Assembly: GCF_021462825.1 (NCBI RefSeq)
Contig: NZ_JAKEEB010000002.1
Coordinates: 335,451 to 399,450 of the forward strand
Length of the DNA: 64,000 nt
Direction of reading: 5' to 3'
Source of the DNA: Streptomyces glomeratus
GTDB taxonomy: Bacteria > Actinomycetota > Actinomycetes > Streptomycetales > Streptomycetaceae
Of the stretch, positions 10,787 to 19,667 are shown piece by piece. The notes below the pieces were generated by a model that made no database searches, was not told the DNA's origin, and worked only from the letters and a program-made list of their open reading frames with translations. The translations under genes were made by a program, and so were the position numbers. Within the stretch, counting starts at the first letter, position 1; each line of letters begins with the position of its first letter.

Positions 10787-11875
10787 TCACGCGCCCGGTT
10801 GCTCCCCCCGGCCGTCCGGTCCCGGGCGTGCCGATCCCGGTTCGTCCCCGGGACCGTACCGCGTCCGCAGCTCGTGGCCGACACCGAACGCCGCCGCGGT
10901 CAGCGGCACCGCCAGCAGCATCCCGAGGATCCCGGCGACCGACGCCCCCGCGGTGAGCGCGAGCAGCACCGCGGCCGGATGCATCCTCACGGTCCGGCTC
11001 TGCACCACCGGTTGCAGCACGTGCCCGTCCAGCACCTGCACCGCGACGACGACACCGAGCGCCCACAGGGCGATGACCAGCCCGCGGTCCGCGAGGGCGA
11101 CCAGGACCGCGACCGCGCCCGAGAGAAAGGCGCCGAGGTAGGGGATGTAGGCGCCGACGAAGACGAGCGCGCCCAGCCCGATCGCCCCCGGCACGCGCAG
11201 GACCGGCAGTCCGACGGTGGTCAGTGTCGCGTCGATGAGCGCGATGACGGTGGTGCCGCGCATGAACCCCTCGACGGCCGCGAAGGCGCGCCGCGCCACG
11301 GCCTCGATGGTGTCGGCGGTGCCGCGCGGGGCGAGCGAGCGCAGCTGGTGCGCCACGCGGTGGGAGTCGCGCAGGAAGAAGAAGACGAGCAGCAGGGCCA
11401 GTACGGCCATGGCGATGTACTCGGCGACGACGCTGACCCCGCTGATCACATTGGAGGCGGCGGTGCCCGCGAACTTGGAGAACAGGCCTTTGGAGCTGGT
11501 GGCCAGGTCGTCCAGTGAGGTGCCGGCCGCCCCGAAGTACGTCGTGACCGACTTCGCGGCCCGCTTGAGCGAGGACAGGATCTGGTCGCCGGTGTCGACG
11601 AGCGCGCTGACGACGATGTACACGGCCCCGCCGACCACGGTCACCACGGCGACGCAGGTGATACCGGCCGCGAGCGACCGGTGCACACCGGCCCGCACGA
11701 GCCACCGGTGCAGCGGCCCGAGCAGCGCGGTGCCGAGCAGCGCGAGCAGCACGGGCACGACGGCCGTACGGAACTGCCCGCACAGCCGGATCACGATCCA
11801 GACGACCCCGGCGACCAGCAGGACGGCGGCACACCACGCGGCGAGCCGGCGTACGGGGTCGGGAAGGAGCTGCAT
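10787..11875 (-). CDS. AI-2E-type transporter (permease)
   Basis: The 362-residue polytopic membrane protein has paired N-terminal helices (about residues 10-60), a helix near 70-90, an amphipathic segment, and a C-terminal cluster of about five helices. The family pattern of the PerM/TqsA/AI-2E transporter group is visible: LRDSHRVAHQLRSLAP, then GFMRGTTVIALIDATLTTVGL, then FVGAYIPYLGAFLSG. Substrates vary in this family (autoinducer-2, Na+ or others), so none is assigned. The C-terminus is a hydrophilic Gly/Pro/Arg tail. A terminator for the following pirin gene lies just upstream of its start, so it probably has its own promoter. Confidence 0.9.
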   Translation of the reverse strand: MQLLPDPVRRLAAWCAAVLLVAGVVWIVIRLCGQFRTAVVPVLLALLGTALLGPLHRWLVRAGVHRSLAAGITCVAVVTVVGGAVYIVVSALVDTGDQILSSLKRAAKSVTTYFGAAGTSLDDLATSSKGLFSKFAGTAASNVISGVSVVAEYIAMAVLALLLVFFFLRDSHRVAHQLRSLAPRGTADTIEAVARRAFAAVEGFMRGTTVIALIDATLTTVGLPVLRVPGAIGLGALVFVGAYIPYLGAFLSGAVAVLVALADRGLVIALWALGVVVAVQVLDGHVLQPVVQSRTVRMHPAAVLLALTAGASVAGILGMLLAVPLTAAAFGVGHELRTRYGPGDEPGSARPGPDGRGEQPGA

Positions 11876-11896
11876 CCTCCCAGCCGATCACGCGAA

Positions 11897-11927
11897 GGGC
11901 GGGCTGTCCTGTGTGGACAGCCCGCCC
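11897..11927. terminator. Terminator downstream of pirin
   Basis: A perfect 13-bp stem (11897-11909 with 11915-11927, left arm GGGCGGGCTGTCC) with a 5-base loop lies after the minus-strand pirin gene and before the permease start. Confidence 0.8.
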
Positions 11928-11970
11928 GGGTGACGCGGTATCGGACCGGACAGCGGTGCGGAGCGGCTGG

Positions 11971-12951
11971 TCAGGCCCCCTGCGGACCGCTCTCGCTCAT
12001 CCCGTGCACCGCCGGGATGGTGCCGAGACGCCCCTTCTGGAAGTCCTCGAAGGCCTGCTGCAGCTCCTCGCGGGTGTTCATCACGAACGGGCCGTAGTGC
12101 GCCATGGGCTCACGGATCGGCTGTCCGCCCAGCAGGATGACCTCGAGGTCGGGCGTGTGGGAGTCCTGCTTCTCGTCGGCGCGGACGGTGATCGAGGAGC
12201 CCGCGCCGAACACGGCGGTCTGGCCGAGGCGGATCGGGCGGCGCTCGGTACCGACGCTGCCGCGGCCCGCCAGGACGTACGCGAGGCCGTTGAAGTCCTC
12301 GCGCCAGGGCAGGGTGACCTCGGCGCCCGGTGCCACGGTGGCGTGGATCAGGGTGATCGGCGTGTGCGTGACGCCGGGGCCCTGGTGGCCGTCCAGCTCA
12401 CCGGCGATGACGCGGATCAGCGCGCCGCCGTCGGGGGTCGTCAGCAGCTGGACCTGGCCGCCGCGGATGTCCTGGTAGCGCGGGGCCATCATCTTGTCCT
12501 TGGCGGGCAGGTTGACCCAGAGCTGGATGCCGTGGAACAGGCCGCCGGACACGACGAGCGACTCCGGGGGAGCCTCGATGTGCAGGAGGCCCGAGCCCGC
12601 GGTCATCCACTGGGTGTCGCCGTTGGTGATGGTGCCGCCACCACCGTGGGAGTCCTGGTGGTCGAAGACGCCGTCGATGATGTAGGTGACGGTTTCGAAG
12701 CCACGATGGGGGTGCCAGGGCGTGCCCTTGGGCTCGCCCGGCGCGTACTCCACCTCGCCCATCTGATCCATCATGATGAACGGGTCGAGGTGGCGGTAGT
12801 GGATCCCGGCGAACGCCCGGCGGACCGGGAAGCCCTCGCCCTCGAAGCCGCTGGGCGCGGTCGTGACACCGAGCACGGGACGGGACACCGCGTCGGCCGA
12901 CGCGACCACGCGGGGCAGGGTCAGCGGGTTCTCTACGGTCACTGCAGGCAT
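11971..12951 (-). CDS. Pirin family bicupin protein
   Basis: The 326-residue protein has the pirin N-terminal cupin with the metal-binding signature HPHRGFETVTYIIDG, followed by HQDSHGG and WMTAGSGLLHIE, and a second C-terminal cupin. Bacterial pirins bind Fe or Ni; some have quercetinase activity and others modulate enzymes. Which applies here is not known. The ATG at 12951 has a strong AAGGAGGT site. An imperfect palindrome in the promoter (12979-12994) suggests control by a MarR- or HxlR-like factor. Confidence 0.93.
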   Translation of the reverse strand: MPAVTVENPLTLPRVVASADAVSRPVLGVTTAPSGFEGEGFPVRRAFAGIHYRHLDPFIMMDQMGEVEYAPGEPKGTPWHPHRGFETVTYIIDGVFDHQDSHGGGGTITNGDTQWMTAGSGLLHIEAPPESLVVSGGLFHGIQLWVNLPAKDKMMAPRYQDIRGGQVQLLTTPDGGALIRVIAGELDGHQGPGVTHTPITLIHATVAPGAEVTLPWREDFNGLAYVLAGRGSVGTERRPIRLGQTAVFGAGSSITVRADEKQDSHTPDLEVILLGGQPIREPMAHYGPFVMNTREELQQAFEDFQKGRLGTIPAVHGMSESGPQGA

Positions 12952-12978
12952 GTCGGTACCTCCTTGTACTCACACTTT

Positions 12979-12994
12979 AGTTGACCGTTGAACT
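12979..12994. promoter_or_regulatory. Imperfect palindrome before pirin
   Basis: AGTTGACCGTTGAACT matches its own reverse complement at 12 of 16 positions and lies 28 bases before the pirin start, where a repressor would block transcription. No regulator gene is adjacent. The binding protein is unknown. Confidence 0.4.
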
Positions 12995-13016
12995 TTCTGC
13001 CACCCCCGAACGCAGA

Positions 13017-13044
13017 AAGCCCGGAGGGCGTTCCCTCCGGGCTT
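13017..13044. terminator. Terminator after secreted propeller/Ig-like gene
   Basis: A perfect 12-bp stem (13017-13028 with 13033-13044, left arm AAGCCCGGAGGG) with a 4-base loop lies 38 bases after the minus-strand stop at 13082. Confidence 0.85.
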
Positions 13045-13081
13045 CCGTCGCCGCGTGAGTGTGTCAGCAGCTTCGGCCGCT

Positions 13082-15028
13082 TCAGTTGCTGAAGTACAGG
13101 TACTTCCAGGCCCCGTACGTCGTGGAGTTCACACTGTCACCGGACGATCCGTTGACGTACACCGACCGCATCCGCGCCCTGATCCCGGACTCGCCGGGCG
13201 CCTCCAGACGCACGGCCGACTTGCCGTTCGCGCCGACCGCGAAGTACTGGGAGTCGGCCGAGTACCACCGGCCCTGGTAGTAGACCTGCAGGTCGAAGCG
13301 CTGCCGGCGACCCGGGTAGTACGTCATGCTCGTGGTGAGCAGCGGGTCGGTGTTCTTGTGGAACCAGTAGTACGACGTCGAGCCGATTCTGGCCGTCTTG
13401 TAGTGCCCGGAGACGGCCGTGGAGACCCTGACCCGGGCGTACGCCGTGACCTTCGCCGTCCTCGGCTTGTACCGGGAGTCGCCCGCGAAGACCGCGGTCA
13501 CGGCCGTGTCGCGGGTCATGTCCAGGGTCACGGACAGGTTGCCGCTGCTGTTGACGGTGCCGGACTTCACCAGCTTTTTCGGCTTGTCCGATCCGAAGGG
13601 GTCCGCGTAGATCTCGACCTTGCGGTTCTTGTACGTCGTGCCGAGGTGCGCCGTGAACTTCACATCGGCGCCGTAGTCGTACAGCTTGCCGTCGTTGTTC
13701 ACGGTCAGCGCCGTCGTGGCGCGGGAGACCTCGACCTTGTCAAAGGCGCCGGCCGGCGTGTGCTCGGCGTCGCCCGCGTAGCCGACCTTGTACGTGACCG
13801 TGCCGCCGGCCGGCGGGGTGTCCGTGAAGGAGTAGGTGCCGTCCGCCTGCACCGTGACGGCCGGGAGCGCCCTGCCGCCGGGGCTGTCCAGGTCGATGCG
13901 GGTGACCGCGAGCTTCGCGCCCGCCGGGAGCGGCACGCTCGCCGTGATCCTGCCCTTGACCGTGAGCCGCTTGGCGCGGGTCGCGGAGGCGGGCGCATCG
14001 ACTCTGAGGGTCGGCACGCTGAGCGTCGGGCCGGCGAACGCCTTGAGGGTGTAGGTGCCACCCGTACCGGCCAGGGCGAACAGCCGCGAGGAGTCGGGTG
14101 CCCAGGCCACCTCGCCGATGCCGGACGTCCCCACATCGAAGCGGCGCACCGGAGCGCCGGCGCCCGCCTTGTAGACGGACACATGACGGTCGTAGGCCTG
14201 GGCGATCAGACCACTCGGCGAGACATCGCCGGACCAGCCCGTCTCCGTGAGGCTCCCTGCCTCCGCGAAGGTCCCGTCGGCGTACGACAGCTTCCGGGAG
14301 CCGTTCAACAGCACCTGGGAGCCGCCGGGCACGAGGTCGACGTCGCCGAAGTACTGCCCGCCCTCGCTCTTGGCGACCACCTTCGGGGTGGTCCCGGAGA
14401 CGTCGAGCACGTTCAGCGCGCCCGGGCTGTCGCCGCTGTCGGCGACGGACAGCAGACCGGGCACGGACGGATCGGCGTCGAGGATCGCCGCGTTGTAGTA
14501 CGGGGCGACCGTGTCCGGGAGCTGTCCGAGGGCCACCGCGGCGGCCGTGTCGGTGGCGGCGGGGTCGATGGAACCCAGGTTGCCGTGGAACAGTCCGTCG
14601 TCACCCGTGATCCGGTACGAGAACCAGAGCCGGCCGCCCGCGAAGGCGACCTCGCGCGGGTCGGTGCCGGCACCGAGGCCGTAGCGGGTCTTGACCTCCA
14701 GGGTGGCCGCGTCCAGGGCCACGATCTCGTGGCTGGTCGGCAGGGACGCGTACAGGGTGAGGCCGTCGTCGGAGAGCGCGAGGTCGCCGGGGCGGCCGAA
14801 ACCGACGTTCAGGTCGACCAGGGTGCCGTTGTAGTCGGTGGCCAGGATCCGCCCGTTGTCCTGGTCGGCGACGAAGACACGGTGCAGGGCCGCGTCCGCG
14901 AGGAGGCCGACCGGCTGGGTGAGAACGGCCGGCTCGGCCGAGGCGGAGCCCGCCGCGGCGACGCTCAGCGCGACCGAGCCGAAGAGCACCGCGAGCGCCG
15001 TCGCGGCCGAAGTGCTGCGCATGCGCAC
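13082..15028 (-). CDS. Secreted beta-propeller and Ig-like repeat protein
   Basis: The 648-residue protein begins with a clear Sec signal peptide (MRMRSTSAATALAVLFGSVA, cleavage near GSASA-EP at about residue 31). Residues 35-330 contain YncE/NHL-like propeller repeats (for example VFVADQDNGRILATDY and LALSDDGLTLYASLP). The second half contains bacterial Ig-like repeats with Tyr-Lys-V-G-Y-A-G-D signatures (VTYKVGYAGDAEHTPA, then VTAVFAGDSRYKP), and the end is Tyr-rich. No enzymatic motif is visible. It is most likely an exported surface or adhesion-type protein; the ligand is unknown. It is followed by its own terminator. Confidence 0.85.
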   Translation of the reverse strand: MRMRSTSAATALAVLFGSVALSVAAAGSASAEPAVLTQPVGLLADAALHRVFVADQDNGRILATDYNGTLVDLNVGFGRPGDLALSDDGLTLYASLPTSHEIVALDAATLEVKTRYGLGAGTDPREVAFAGGRLWFSYRITGDDGLFHGNLGSIDPAATDTAAAVALGQLPDTVAPYYNAAILDADPSVPGLLSVADSGDSPGALNVLDVSGTTPKVVAKSEGGQYFGDVDLVPGGSQVLLNGSRKLSYADGTFAEAGSLTETGWSGDVSPSGLIAQAYDRHVSVYKAGAGAPVRRFDVGTSGIGEVAWAPDSSRLFALAGTGGTYTLKAFAGPTLSVPTLRVDAPASATRAKRLTVKGRITASVPLPAGAKLAVTRIDLDSPGGRALPAVTVQADGTYSFTDTPPAGGTVTYKVGYAGDAEHTPAGAFDKVEVSRATTALTVNNDGKLYDYGADVKFTAHLGTTYKNRKVEIYADPFGSDKPKKLVKSGTVNSSGNLSVTLDMTRDTAVTAVFAGDSRYKPRTAKVTAYARVRVSTAVSGHYKTARIGSTSYYWFHKNTDPLLTTSMTYYPGRRQRFDLQVYYQGRWYSADSQYFAVGANGKSAVRLEAPGESGIRARMRSVYVNGSSGDSVNSTTYGAWKYLYFSN

Positions 15029-15345
15029 AGTGATGAAACCCCCACAAGAAATCCCGGGGTCGCCGGGAGATGAGAGCGCCGCGCGACACCCGGACGCGAC
15101 CGCCGCGTGAGGGCGGTGCCGTGCGGGGCGCGGCTGCCGGGGGCAACTCTATGGCATGGCTGTGACAAGAGACGCGGGGATTGACGCGGGGATTTCCGGG
15201 GGGCGTTACCGGGGCAACGGGCCGCTCGGCCCGGTCAGCGGTGAGCCGCCAGGCCGTCGGCCCGTGGCCCGTGGGCCCGTGGGCCCGTCGGCCCGTCGGC
15301 CGTCAGTGCGGCAACAGCGTCCAGTCGTCCGCGAAGCGAGAGTGT
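15029..15345. other. Intergenic region with period-8 GGGCCCGT repeats
   Basis: This 317-base gap holds the promoter region of the secreted protein gene. From about 15253 to 15304 it carries a degenerate tandem repeat of the octamer GGGCCCGT/CGGCCCGT (about six units), which could fold into alternative GC hairpins and may terminate incoming transcription. No coding sequence is supported. Confidence 0.5.
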
Positions 15346-15837
15346 CTAGCCGTACATCCGCCGCATCGCGAACTCCACCATCTGCTCGACCGCCTTCGCG
15401 TCGAACACCATCCGGTGCTCCCCCTCCATGTCGAGGACGAACCCGTACCCCGTCGGCAGCAGATCGATCACCTCGGCACCGGTGATCACGAAGTACTTCG
15501 ACTCCTTGCCCGCGTACCGCCGCAGTTCCTTGAGCGAGGTGAACATCGGGATCACCGGCTGCTGGGTGTTGTGCAGCGCCAGGAACCCGGGGTTGTCACC
15601 GCGCGGGCAGTACACCTTGGACGTGGCGAAGATCTGCTGGAAGTCCTCGGCGGACATCGACCCCGTGGTGAACGCGCGGACCGCGTCCGCGAGCGACGGC
15701 GGCGACGGCTCGGGATACAGCGGAGGCTGCTGGCCGTATCCGCCGGGCATCTGCCCGCCCGGCATCTGCTGCCCGGGCATCTGCTGCTGCGGCGAGGCGT
15801 ACTGCTGCTGCGCGCCCGCGTTCTGGTAGCCGTACAT
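15346..15837 (-). CDS. SseB-like domain protein with Gln/Pro/Met-rich N-terminus
   Basis: From the ATG at 15837 the product is 163 residues. The first 55 are a low-complexity Gln/Pro/Gly/Met stretch with repeated PGQQMPGGQMPGG. The remainder resembles the SseB N-terminal domain: IFATSKVYCPRGDNPGFLAL, then PVIPMFTSLKELRRYAG, then GFVLDMEGEHRMVFDAKAVEQ. SseB domains are common in streptomycetes and mostly uncharacterised. A longer frame to 15906 exists but would run through the proposed operator and lacks a better binding site. It diverges from the acyl-CoA dehydrogenase gene. Confidence 0.8.
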   Translation of the reverse strand: MYGYQNAGAQQQYASPQQQMPGQQMPGGQMPGGYGQQPPLYPEPSPPSLADAVRAFTTGSMSAEDFQQIFATSKVYCPRGDNPGFLALHNTQQPVIPMFTSLKELRRYAGKESKYFVITGAEVIDLLPTGYGFVLDMEGEHRMVFDAKAVEQMVEFAMRRMYG

Positions 15838-15887
15838 GCCCCAAAGAGTAGTGGGCCACATATGGGCCATGAGGGGTTGATTCTTAT

Positions 15888-15924
15888 TACCGACGGGTAG
15901 CATCATCGGTGCTACTCGTCAGTA
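15888..15924. promoter_or_regulatory. 37-bp inverted repeat between SseB-like and acyl-CoA dehydrogenase genes
   Basis: TACCGACGGGTAGC (15888-15901) is repeated in inverted orientation as GCTACTCGTCAGTA (15911-15924), 12 of 14 positions matching, with a 9-base spacer. The arm resembles TACTGACGAGTA-type sites seen before actinobacterial fatty-acid degradation genes and bound by TetR-family repressors. It lies 57 bases before the acyl-CoA dehydrogenase start. Confidence 0.65.
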
Positions 15925-15980
15925 CGCGAACCGGATGCGAGGAGACAGTGCCTCGCCGATCTCTCTACGGAGCCGTCGCC

Positions 15981-17807
15981 ATGGGGCACTACAAGTCGAA
16001 TCTCCGCGACATCGAGTTCAACCTCTTCGAGGTGCTCGGCCGCGACAAGCTGTACGGCACCGGCCCGTTCGCGGAGATGGACACGGACACCGCCAAGAGC
16101 GTCCTCGAAGAGCTGACCCGCCTCGCGGAGAACGAGCTGGCGGAGTCCTTCGCGGACGCCGACCGCAACCCACCGGTCTTCGACCCCGAGACGAACACCG
16201 CGCCCGTCCCCGAGTCCTTCAAGAAGAGCTACAAGGCCTTCATGGACTCCGAGTACTGGCGCCTCGGCCTGCCGGAGGAGATCGGCGGCACCACCGCGCC
16301 GCCGTCGCTGATCTGGGCGTACGCGGAGCTGATCCTCGGCTCGAACCCTGCCGTGTGGATGTACTCCTCCGGCCCGGCCTTCGCCGGGATCCTCTTCGAC
16401 GAGGGCAACGAGGTCCAGAAGAAGATCGCTCGGATAGCCGTCGAGAAGACCTGGGGCTCCACCATGGTGCTCACCGAGCCGGACGCCGGCTCGGACGTCG
16501 GCGCCGGCCGCACCAAGGCGATCCAGCAGGAGGACGGCTCCTGGCACATCGAGGGTGTGAAGCGCTTCATCACCTCCGGTGAGCACGACATGGAGGAGAA
16601 CATCCTCCACTACGTCCTCGCCCGTCCCGAGGGCGCCGGCCCCGGCACCAAGGGCCTGTCCCTCTTCCTCGTCCCGAAGTACCTCTTCGACTTCGAGACC
16701 GGCGAGCTGGGCGAGCGCAACGGCGTCTACGCCACCAACGTCGAGCACAAGATGGGCCTGAAGGCCTCCAACACCTGCGAGATGACCTTCGGCGACCGCC
16801 ACCCCGCCAAGGGCTGGCTGATCGGCGACAAGCACGAGGGCATCCGCCAGATGTTCCGCATCATCGAGTTCGCCCGCATGATGGTCGGCACGAAGGCGAT
16901 CTCCACCCTGTCCACCGGCTACCTGAACGCCCTGGAGTACGCCAAGGAGCGCGTCCAGGGTCCGGACCTGGCCAACTTCATGGACAAGACCGCGCCCAAG
17001 GTCACCATCACCCACCACCCCGACGTGCGCCGCTCGCTGATGACGCAGAAGGCGTACGCGGAGGGCATGCGCGCCCTCGTCCTCTACACCGCCTCCGTCC
17101 AGGACGCGATCGCGATCAAGGAGGCGAACGGCGAGGACGCCTCCACCGAGCACGCTCTGAACGACCTGCTCCTGCCGATCGTCAAGGGCTACGGCTCCGA
17201 GAAGGGCTACGAGCAGCTCGCCCAGTCGCTCCAGACCTTCGGCGGCTCCGGCTTCCTGCAGGAGTACCCGATCGAGCAGTACATCCGCGACGCCAAGATC
17301 GACACCCTCTACGAGGGCACGACCGCGATCCAGGGCCAGGACTTCTTCTTCCGGAAGATCGTCCGCAACCAGGGCGCCGCGCTGAACTCGCTCGCCGAGG
17401 ACATCAAGAAGTTCCTGGCCATCGGCACCGGCGGCGAGGAGCTGGCCCCGGCGCGGGAGCACCTCGCCAAGGCGGCCGTCGAGCTGGAGGCCATCGTCGG
17501 CCTGATGCTCACCGACCTCGCGGCCACCGAGCAGGACGTCAAGAACATCTACAAGGTGGGCCTGAACACCAGCCGCCTGCTGCTGGCCTCCGGTGACGTG
17601 GTCGTCGGCTACCTGCTGCTGAAGGGTGCCGCGATCGCCGCCGAGAAGCTCCAGACGGCCTCCGCGAAGGACAAGGCGTTCTACACCGGCAAGATCGCGG
17701 CGGCGAAGTTCTTCGCGGCCAACGTCCTGCCGGGCGTGACCCTGGCCCGCAAGGTGGCCGAGGGCGTCGACCTGGACCTCATGGAGCTGGACGAGGCCGC
17801 GTTCTAG
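15981..17807 (+). CDS. Large acyl-CoA dehydrogenase (FadE type, about 608 residues)
   Basis: This FAD-dependent enzyme should catalyse the first oxidation of fatty-acid beta-oxidation. From the ATG at 15981 (GGAG at 15969-15972) it is 608 residues, the long class with an extra C-terminal domain. FAD/substrate motifs include [18 protein letters not shown] and [20 protein letters not shown]. The catalytic base is probably E445 in [23 protein letters not shown] at 15948 would add 11 residues but has a tighter, weaker binding site. Control by the inverted repeat just upstream is likely. Chain-length preference cannot be read, though this class generally prefers long-chain acyl-CoA. Confidence 0.94.
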   Translation: MGHYKSNLRDIEFNLFEVLGRDKLYGTGPFAEMDTDTAKSVLEELTRLAENELAESFADADRNPPVFDPETNTAPVPESFKKSYKAFMDSEYWRLGLPEEIGGTTAPPSLIWAYAELILGSNPAVWMYSSGPAFAGILFDEGNEVQKKIARIAVEKTWGSTMVLTEPDAGSDVGAGRTKAIQQEDGSWHIEGVKRFITSGEHDMEENILHYVLARPEGAGPGTKGLSLFLVPKYLFDFETGELGERNGVYATNVEHKMGLKASNTCEMTFGDRHPAKGWLIGDKHEGIRQMFRIIEFARMMVGTKAISTLSTGYLNALEYAKERVQGPDLANFMDKTAPKVTITHHPDVRRSLMTQKAYAEGMRALVLYTASVQDAIAIKEANGEDASTEHALNDLLLPIVKGYGSEKGYEQLAQSLQTFGGSGFLQEYPIEQYIRDAKIDTLYEGTTAIQGQDFFFRKIVRNQGAALNSLAEDIKKFLAIGTGGEELAPAREHLAKAAVELEAIVGLMLTDLAATEQDVKNIYKVGLNTSRLLLASGDVVVGYLLLKGAAIAAEKLQTASAKDKAFYTGKIAAAKFFAANVLPGVTLARKVAEGVDLDLMELDEAAF

Positions 17808-17908
17808 GACGCGGCCGGGCTGGGGACGCCGCTGCCCGCGGGGCCTGGCCGGGCCCTGTTCCGCCTGGTCGGCCCGGTCGGCGCTCTCCAACCTCCACAT
17901 CCTCCTTA

Positions 17909-17944
17909 CGAGGGCCCGCTCCCATCACCGGGAGCGGGCCCTCG
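17909..17944. terminator. Terminator after acyl-CoA dehydrogenase
   Basis: A perfect 15-bp stem (17909-17923 with 17930-17944, left arm CGAGGGCCCGCTCCC) has a 6-base loop and lies between the acyl-CoA dehydrogenase stop and the M18 peptidase start. Confidence 0.85.
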
Positions 17945-17964
17945 CCCGTCGTTAAGGTGAACCC

Positions 17965-19263
17965 ATGAGCACAAGCCCTCGCTTCGACCGCGGCCACACC
18001 GACGACCTCATGTCCTTCCTGGCCGCCAGTCCGTCGCCGTACCACGCCGTGGCACAGGCCGCCGAGCGGCTGGAGAAGGCCGGCTTCCGGCAGGTCGCGG
18101 AGACGGACGCGTGGGATGGGACCAGCGGCGGCAAGTACGTGCTCCGCGGCGGCGCGATCGTCGCCTGGTACGTCCCGGAGGGCGCCGATCCGCACACTCC
18201 GTTCCGGATCGTGGGCGCGCACACCGACTCCCCGAACCTGCGGGTGAAGCCGCGGCCGGACAGCGGCGCCCACGGCTGGCGGCAGATCGCGGTCGAGATC
18301 TACGGCGGCCCGTTGCTCAACTCCTGGCTGGACCGCGACCTGGGCCTGTCGGGCCGGCTGTCCCTGCGCGACGGCTCCACGCGCCTCGTGAACGTCGACA
18401 GGCCGCTGCTGCGCGTGCCCCAGCTGGCCGTGCACCTGGACCGCTCGGTCTCCACCGAGGGGCTGAAGCTGGACAAGCAGCGTCATCTTCAGCCCGTCTG
18501 GGGCCTGGGCGAGGACGTCCGTGACGGCGATCTCATCGCGTTCCTGGAGCAGGAGCTGGGCGTGGCCCCGGGCGAGGTGACGGGCTGGGACCTGATGACC
18601 CACTCGGTGGAGCCACCCGCCTATCTCGGCCGGGACAAGGAGCTGGTGGCGGGCCCGCGGATGGACAACCTGCTCTCCGTGCACGCGGCCACCGCGGCGC
18701 TCGCGGCCGTCGCCGGCTCCGGCACCGCGCTGTCCGTCGTCCCGGTGCTCGCGGCCTTCGACCACGAGGAGAACGGCTCCCAGTCCGACACCGGCGCCGA
18801 CGGCCCGCTGCTCGGGTCCGTGCTGGAGCGCTCGGTGTTCGCCCGGGGCGGTGCCTACGAGGACCGGGCGCGGGCCTTCGCCGGCTCGGTCTGTCTGTCC
18901 TCCGACACCGGGCACGCCGTCCACCCCAACTACCCGGAGCGCCACGACCCGACCCACCACCCGCGGGCGGGAGGCGGCCCGCTCCTCAAGGTGAACGTCA
19001 ACAACCGCTATGCCACGGACGGTTCGGGCCGCGCGATCTTCGCTGCCGCCTGCGAGAAGGCGAACGTTCCCTTCCAGTCCTTCGTCTCGAACAACGCGAT
19101 GCCCTGCGGCACGACCATCGGCCCCATCACGGCGGCCCGCCACGGCATCAAGACGGTCGACATCGGCACGGCGATCCTCTCGATGCACAGCGCCCGCGAA
19201 CTGTGCGCCGCGGACGACCCGTACCTGCTGGCGAACGCGCTGGTGGCGTTCCTGGAGGGCTGA
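17965..19263 (+). CDS. M18 family metallo-aminopeptidase
   Basis: The 432-residue protein is a full-length M18 aminopeptidase, a di-zinc enzyme removing N-terminal (often acidic) residues from peptides in the cytoplasm. Metal and catalytic motifs are present: VGAHTDSPNLRVK, then DHEENGSQSDTGADGPLL with the acidic pair, SDTGHAVHPNYPERHDPTHHP, and SNNAMPCGTTIGPI near the C-terminus. The ATG at 17965 is 20 bases after the preceding hairpin, so that hairpin may also shape its leader. Confidence 0.95.
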   Translation: MSTSPRFDRGHTDDLMSFLAASPSPYHAVAQAAERLEKAGFRQVAETDAWDGTSGGKYVLRGGAIVAWYVPEGADPHTPFRIVGAHTDSPNLRVKPRPDSGAHGWRQIAVEIYGGPLLNSWLDRDLGLSGRLSLRDGSTRLVNVDRPLLRVPQLAVHLDRSVSTEGLKLDKQRHLQPVWGLGEDVRDGDLIAFLEQELGVAPGEVTGWDLMTHSVEPPAYLGRDKELVAGPRMDNLLSVHAATAALAAVAGSGTALSVVPVLAAFDHEENGSQSDTGADGPLLGSVLERSVFARGGAYEDRARAFAGSVCLSSDTGHAVHPNYPERHDPTHHPRAGGGPLLKVNVNNRYATDGSGRAIFAAACEKANVPFQSFVSNNAMPCGTTIGPITAARHGIKTVDIGTAILSMHSARELCAADDPYLLANALVAFLEG

Positions 19264-19400
19264 CGCGCGCCGCCGCCCCGGCGGTCCGCTCCTGCAGGCG
19301 CGTCACTCGTGCGCCCGTGCGATCACGCGGCATGCCCACCGCACTCCCGGGTACCCGGGTTCCGGGCCGGAAGGACCGGCCCCAAGGGAGGGCAGGACTC

Positions 19401-19643
19401 ATGGGCCTGGGTGGATGCATCATCCTGATCGCCGTGGGGGCCATCCTCGCGTTCGCGACCGACTGGCACATGCAGGGCGTCAACCTTCATCTGGTCGGCG
19501 TCATATTCATGGTCGTCGGACTGATCGGGGTCGCCACGTTCAGCAGCATTTACCGCCGGAGGCGGGTCGTGGTGCCGCCCACCCCCGTCGTCGAGGAGGA
19601 ACGGCACCGTCCCGGCGACGGTTACGGCGGGTACGGGGTCTGA
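19401..19643 (+). CDS. Small DUF6458-type membrane protein
   Basis: The 80-residue product starts at the ATG at 19401, after a GGGAGGGCAGG ribosome binding site. It has two membrane helices (MGLGGCIILIAVGAILAFA and LHLVGVIFMVVGLIGVATF) and a short tail with RRRR and a Tyr/Gly-rich end. This matches the small actinobacterial family I know as DUF6458, of unknown function. The open frame extends upstream to 19203 through the M18 gene, but that part has no proper start. Confidence 0.8.
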   Translation: MGLGGCIILIAVGAILAFATDWHMQGVNLHLVGVIFMVVGLIGVATFSSIYRRRRVVVPPTPVVEEERHRPGDGYGGYGV

Positions 19644-19667
19644 CCCTGCGCCCGGCCGCCCCGCCGC

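Noticed and set aside
10636..10884. Small minus-strand open frame between aspS and permease genes
   Set aside because: It overlaps the permease 3' end out of frame and lacks a start signal or recognisable sequence.
13055..15073. Plus-strand open frame of 672 codons
   Set aside because: It is antisense to the secreted propeller/Ig-like protein, has shadow composition and no ribosome binding site.
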